NCBI GenBank assembly: GCA_009760855.2
Contig: WPIO01000016.1
Location: 2,780,001-2,844,000, forward strand
Direction: 5' to 3'
Source of the DNA: Cristatella mucedo
Lineage: Eukaryota > Bryozoa > Phylactolaemata > Cristatellidae
DNA length: 64,000 nucleotides
Shown: in pieces, positions 59,034-64,000 of the stretch
How positions within the stretch are numbered: the first letter of the stretch is position 1
Layout of the letters: every line of letters starts with the position of its first letter
Program-made: the position numbers and the translations under genes
Notes under the pieces: generated by a model
The model's database searches: none
What the model was told of the DNA's origin: nothing
The model's input: the letters and a program-made list of their open reading frames with translations, nothing else

Positions 59034-61185
59034 GCAGCAGCAGCAGCGAGACGACGATGTTGGTTGGGACCGTTGCCGCCCCTGCCCACCTCTGCTCGGC
59101 GCTGGCTGGTGGCAGGTGGCCGAAGCTGACCGGCCGGATGCTGGCAGCTGCCACTGACGGCTCTGTTGCCGGTGGCGTTTCGCGCAGCCCCGAGACGGGC
59201 TGGTCCATCCATCCTGTCTCTCCAGCTGCCGATCGAGCTGCCGCCAGTTTGGTCGCCCAGTAAGGTGCTTTGGGTCTGTCGAACGTTTCACATAAGGTGC
59301 TGACGATCCCTTCGTGTGGCTGCATCCGATATCCGAGAGGCGAGAATGATGACGGCACTCGATGCCACAGGCCTTCAGTCGTGGGTCAGTTTTAGCAATA
59401 TATGTAGCCATTTTAGCTCGAACGAATCTCGCGGCATCTCCCTACGATGTGAGCGCTTGTGCGAAGGCTCTTGGCCTTCGTCTGCCCGTAGTGGTTTCTA
59501 GAAGGCTGGATGCTGCATTCCGAGCCTCCTATCGGTCGATCGTATACGACTTGCAGCTGTGCAGGTGGCCGCGCAAGCATCCAGCCGGCAAGCAAATGGT
59601 CAGCTCGAGCTTGAGATGATCGGTGATCGCGAGCTCCGACTCGTGCGACTCGTATGAGCCGACGATCGAAGAATGGGCGAAGCTGCGGCAGCTGTGGAGC
59701 ATCCGGCGTGCGTTGCTGGCGACAGTGTGCGATGGTGCTGAATTCTCTTAGGGTTTTTTCCGAGGCAGCTCGAGCCGCGTACGCATGCATGCACAAGCTG
59801 GGCACGATTAGGGCACGACCTCGCTTGCTCGAAGTGCTGCTCTTTGCGGCTGTTTCCCTCTTGCAATAGATGAACGATCAGATCTTCGAGCAGGCGCTAC
59901 GTGGTCTGTGCACCGTTGCGCCCGGAACTGTTGGCACTCCGGCTGCTTATTTCAATCCTGAAACTAAATGGCATTGCTGCAATATACCTCGAGTTTTACT
60001 TTTTTCAATTACCGTTCTCGATGAGTGTATTGTCAAGCTGCCTCTGCAACGTGCAACTCGTAGCTGCCTGGTGCAGTGCAATCAATTGACTCACCCTATT
60101 CAGTATGACCGATCAAAGACTTGACTACTGAAGGTGAAGGCTGACTGTTTTAGCATTGTGCAGGAAGCCTGCTGCTATTATAGTTAATAATGTAGTCGCT
60201 TCTTACAAGTTAGCAGCACATGTATAGTACTCTGCCACAGATGTCAGCTAGAGTAAGCCTTTTGAATGTGGCTTCTGCATTTAGCAGGGTATATGATCCA
60301 TCTGGTCATTTACAATGTCGTTGCCTCGAACGTTTTGATGTTTTCAGAGCATCCATTTTCGACACTGAACGCTGTTTTGCATCCCTACCCTAAGAATCGT
60401 GTCGTATTCTTGTTACAGTCGTATTGAGCTGTGTTGCATGAGTTTGGGCTGTACTTTTTGGCTTAAGCTGGTTGCCTCGCGATTACAGCTAGGTATCTTG
60501 GGTGAATCTTGACCATAAATATGAGCTCCATCTGAGCCTGACTATGGAGCCAGCCGTCCTGATCGTGTTTTATTGTTGGGCAAAACACACTGTGCGATGA
60601 TGAAGGGATCCGACTTTATGCAACTGCTACCTGATCAGTTTCGGTATGCTGCTAAAGCTGCACTACCTGCCCTGCGAACTAGCCCAGCTGTTCATGCATC
60701 TCCTCCCTGTAGCTCCACAGAGCCACTGTGACTAAGTGGGTGTTGATAATGTTCTAATGGGCACTCAAAGCCAAAGCGGCTTTTAGTGATACTTGAGTGA
60801 GTGTTAAGCTGGAGTGTTGTCAATAGTGTAATCAAAGCTTAATTGGCTTTCGGCGAGCTTACGATAGCCAAAAGGATTCATCTCATGCAGTAAAGATCAA
60901 GTTAAGAGAGATCGCTTTAGTCGCGAAGGCAATCTGGCGTAGGGCAAACATTTTTGTGCCACAGGATGGCTGGAGAAGACTCGCCCAATTGGTAGAGAAC
61001 TGCTGAGGTGAGTTCGGCAGTAAAATAGTCACAGGGTATAAACTTATTTAAGCATCAGTCTCGAACAAAAAGTGTAGTGCCTATATTTCGCTGTGATGAC
61101 CTGGCGGCGAGGGTAGGATCGGACTTAAATTCAATTTCCATAGCACTATTGTCATTAGCATGACACCACCGGCACCATATCATCT
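59034..61185. other. downstream of gene 2, unassigned
   Basis: The first ~300 bp would be the gene 2 3' UTR. No canonical AATAAA, gene or clear repeat is seen. Confidence 0.35.
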
Positions 61186-61187
61186 TT

Positions 61188-61255
61188 AACCAAGATAGAA
61201 ATAGATTCAGTTGTCTGAGGGTGCTATACAAATTTATTATTAGTGCTAGTATTAG
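61188..61255 (+). repeat. CR1-like / SINE-B tail fragment
   Basis: 'AGATAGAAATAGATTCAGTT' and 'GTCTGAGGGTGCTATACAAA' plus an ATT-rich end. It has features of both the LINE terminus (CTGAGGG) and SINE-B (GCTATACAAA). Confidence 0.6.
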
Positions 61256-61607
61256 GGAGCAGCCATCGTGGTGAACTTGAGTGCACGAAGAGCAATCATT
61301 CACGATAGCAGCTTCCTTTTAATTCAAAAAGCGAAGTGAAACTCTCAGTCGTAATTAAATATTTAAACGGCGACGATGACCTAGTCACCTGGTGGCATCG
61401 CTGCATTGCTATTTTGTGCAGTTTTACTCTCAGCTGTCTCTTCCATACATGCCCGAAAGCACCCTAGAAGGATGTTCTTTACTTAATCCTTATACGCCAT
61501 GTCTGTCTGGTTGTCCTTCCGTCTGTCTATATCTGTCCGTCCTCATGGTCTGCCTTCGTTTTCTAATGGCATCAAATGTTTGGTTTCCATCATCGAAAAT
61601 AAATAAA

Positions 61608-61740
61608 ATTCATTTGTATAGCACCATAAGAGAACTTAATCTAAGTTCAGGTGCTTCACATATGCCTTGGGGCTTGAGCTCACGACTACATCCAGACTGG
61701 GTTGGGGCGAGCACCTTACCAGCTGACCACACCAGCTTGG
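61608..61740 (-). repeat. SINE-B copy
   Basis: Reverse strand: 'CATTTGTATAGCACCATAAG', 'GGGGCTTGAGCTC', 'GGGGCGAGCACCTTACC', 'GACCACACCAGC'. Complete. Confidence 0.83.
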
Positions 61741-61883
61741 CAAAGACCATCTCGACAGTTTATGGTCTTTACAATGTTTGTCCTTATTTGGTCATTGCCA
61801 TTTGGCAGAATTTTCAATCCTGAAAATGAACTTACAAATCTTACTGGCCCTACTAAGACCCCCAAATCTTAATAGATAAGTTT

Positions 61884-62050
61884 AGCCGTGATGGCACACT
61901 AGGTAAGGCGGTCGCTTTCACAACCTCGGTCCCGAGGTCGTGGGTTCGATTCCTGCGGTGGGCGATTCTTTATCGCCACTGCAAGCGGTGGTGATAGCCG
62001 TAAAAGGCTCTTCTGTCGCTATACAAAAAGAGGCTGTTTAATCAGCTAGG
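61884..62050 (+). repeat. SINE-A copy, near consensus
   Basis: Box A 'TGGCACACTAGGTAAGG', box B 'GGTTCGATTCC', 'GCGGTGGTGATAGCCGTAAA' and the end 'GAGGCTGTTTAATCAGCTAG', followed by a T-rich run. One of the best copies. Confidence 0.88.
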
Positions 62051-62054
62051 ATTT

Positions 62055-62955
62055 TTTTTAATTCATCTTGGATCCACATTTAAGCACTAAAATTTACAAA
62101 GTTTGGCTTGGGTACCCCTTATAATCTGTTGTTGCTTATTTTTTGCAGACCTTTTTATCTTTTTATGACTTTTGCTCACCGTATCTTCGTATGTTTGGCC
62201 TGCTCCAGAATTTCTGAGAGCCCGGATAATGAGCTCGTTATTCTTGAAATCTGGAGGGGTTAGGCAAAGTCACCAAGTAAAAAAACAGCACCGCAGCAGA
62301 AATGCCTACCACCGTTAGGCATACTGCTGGCGTGGATAGCCATTTGAAGTGCCTTGACTGGTTTGCACGGGTTCTGCGTCGTGCCATCTCTTTCTGCATT
62401 TCCCCAGACACGACAGTGGCTGGTCTGGCTTCCCATGGGGCACCCAGGGTCCAATCAGCTGGCCTTAAAAAATGTTTAGTCTAAATCTCAGAAAAAGAAG
62501 GTAGCGGAATGCGAGGTCAAGGTGAGGAAATCAGTACCGTAGGGATAGTAGGGAAGAAGGAAGTGGCAGAATCGAAAGCATGAGAAACGGGTCGTTACAC
62601 TTTGGCGAGCTTAGCTTCTGTCTGAAACCAAAAGCGATACAGCGAGTTGGGAGTCGCGGTTCTCAAGGCCACAAGTACAGTCATCGACGCGACGTTGAAA
62701 TTCATGAACCTCGTAGAGGGTTCGAGTCCTGCACTCTCCGTTACCTCGTCTCTCCGAGAAACGGATGAGCTCATTCGGCTGTAATTCTTGTACTTTTATT
62801 TTGGAAGCGAGTCGCGATGGGATGATAGGAAACTGGATTGTGCATATACCTTTCGACGATTGAATGACCCTCCTAAGAATTGCTCTCAAGAGATTGAAAC
62901 GAAATGTGGGCTAACTGATGAATGCTGTCCATAGCTCCCCAACGGCTTCCATTCG
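62055..62955. other. unassigned
   Basis: No gene. A box-B-like 'GGTTCGAGTCCTGCAC' at 62719 has no matching tRNA fold. Confidence 0.35.
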
Positions 62956-62959
62956 CTCA

Positions 62960-63421
62960 AGGAGTGAACAATATGCAAAAGGAATCCAACAGTTCATCAA
63001 TACCTCGTACAAACCTCAAATCCTTTGGAGACCGTGCACTTAGTTCGTATGCTCCCAAAGCCCGGAACTACCTCCCGACTTGCCTCAGAACATCCCCTGA
63101 CTTGACCACATTAAAAAAGAACTTACACACACCTTTTTAGGACGGCATTTAGTGGGTCCCTATGACTCGTCCTTCGTGTGCTTATGTGTGCTGACACTGT
63201 GCATGCTGCCACTAACCACATTTGCATGCTGACCCTGTGCATGTCACCCCTAACCAAGTTATTCCTGTTGTTTATCAAGCATGATATTACTCACCATTCA
63301 ATCGCCTTTCCCTTTGCAGCAAATGCAAAGCGCCTAGAAAGAGATTAAGTTATTTTAATTAAGTTATTTTAATTAAGTTATCTGGGGGCGCTTTATCAAG
63401 TGCATTATTATTATTATTATT
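62960..63421 (+). mobile_element. CR1-like LINE 3' end, well preserved
   Basis: Starts in the final ORF2 codons ('PRTNLKSFGDRALSSYAPKA', stop at 63138-63140). It continues through the whole 3' non-coding region ('GCTGACACTGTGCATGCTGC', 'GACCCTGTGCATGTCACCCC') to 'GGGCGCTTTATCAAGTGC' and (ATT)n. The terminus contains a local triplication of 'TTATTTTAATTAAG'. It is the reference for the LINE 3' end in this window. Confidence 0.88.
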
Positions 63422-63636
63422 AAGGGCCTACCCAGCTAGCTCCTTTGGCATTTCTGGTGAAAAATAATTACCGAGGATCGTGAAAATCGCGAACATAAAT
63501 TCACGAGTTGAATTTATAAATAGCATTAATTTAACTACACTGCCATATAACTATGCAACACCGCCGAATATAAATATGAATATGCATATTTATATGCTAC
63601 ACCGCTGCCGAGTGTCTCGTAAGTGGCTTCGTTCAT

Positions 63637-63800
63637 GTGAGCCGTGACGGCACACTAAGTAAGGCGGTTGCTTTTCACAATCTCGGTCCCGAGATCGTGG
63701 GTTCGAATCCTGCAGTGGGCGATCCTTTATTGCCACTGCAAGCGACGGTGATAGCCGTCAAGGCTTTTCTGTCGCTGTACAAAAGATGCTCTAAATCAAC
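63637..63800 (+). repeat. SINE-A copy
   Basis: 'GTGAGCCGTGACGGCACACT' (box A region), 'GGGTTCGAATCCTGCAGTGG' (box B) and 'GCGACGGTGATAGCCGTCAA'; the terminal part is diverged. Confidence 0.85.
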
Positions 63801-63917
63801 AAGTATTTATTTACTTACTTATTATTTTTGTACACGCCAGTCTCCATAGCTTTTTTTATGATGCTGAGCTGTTACTGAACCACCGAGCCACCAAAGTCTA
63901 GAAACGCTGGCTGTAAT

Positions 63918-64000
63918 AACAATAATAATAATAATAATTAAAACAATAATAGTAATAATGATACATTTGCTATAGCGCCCTCGGAGAACTCAATCTATAG
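63918..64000 (-). repeat. CR1-like LINE 3' tail, cut by window end
   Basis: (AAT)n followed by 'TATAGCGCCCTCGGAGAACT' and 'CAATCTATAG' at the right edge. Confidence 0.75.

Noticed and set aside
62640-62745. tRNA-like 'GGTTCGAGTCCTGCAC' segment
   Set aside because: Upstream sequence does not form a matching acceptor or D stem, and it does not match SINE-A or SINE-B outside box B.

Overview
This is a eukaryotic, almost certainly invertebrate metazoan, genomic window. Genes are split into short exons by kilobase-sized GT-AG introns. Ankyrin-SOCS-box and Hsp70 coding exons, tRNA-derived SINEs, CR1-like non-LTR retrotransposon remnants, a decayed Tc1/mariner-type transposon and very abundant (CT), (TA) and (TG) microsatellites fill the rest. 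There is no prokaryotic organisation, no CRISPR array and no operon. I cannot name the species from sequence alone.

The core of the window is two complete plus-strand genes in head-to-tail tandem. Gene 1 runs from 14325 to 33056 (8 coding exons, 627 aa) and gene 2 from 37371 to 59033 (8 coding exons, 633 aa). I assembled both by following splice phases. Every junction keeps one open frame, the intron phases are the same at all seven positions (2,0,0,0,2,2,2), and exons 2, 3 and 4 have identical lengths in the two genes (157, 132 and 216 bp). Both proteins are ankyrin-repeat solenoids ending in a C-terminal SOCS box, so they look like ASB-type substrate receptors of an Elongin B/C-Cullin-5 ubiquitin ligase. 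They have diverged strongly in sequence, so the duplication is not recent.

At the left edge (1326-1420 and 1700-1849) are the last two recognisable coding exons of a plus-strand Hsp70-family gene, encoding the helical lid of the substrate-binding domain; the rest of that gene is upstream of the window. Between it and gene 1 (about 1.9-14.3 kb) are GC/CpG-rich blocks, repeats and unexplained sequence with no supportable gene. Between the two ASB-like genes (33.1-37.4 kb) and after gene 2 (59.0-64.0 kb) I see only repeats and unassigned DNA.

Three interspersed repeat groups recur. SINE-A is tRNA-derived, with a box A near 'GGCNCACTAGGTAAGG', a box B 'GGTTCGAATCC' and an end 'GGCTGTTAAATCAGCT'. 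SINE-B is tRNA-derived, with a box A near 'TGGCCCAGTGGTTAAGG', a box B 'GGGCTCGAGCCC' and an end 'TCTCTTAGGGCGCTATACAAA'. The CR1-like LINE ends in 'TCTGAGGGCGCTTTATCAAG' followed by (ATT)n. The similarity between the SINE-B and LINE ends suggests a SINE/LINE partnership. Intron content is dominated by these elements and by simple repeats.
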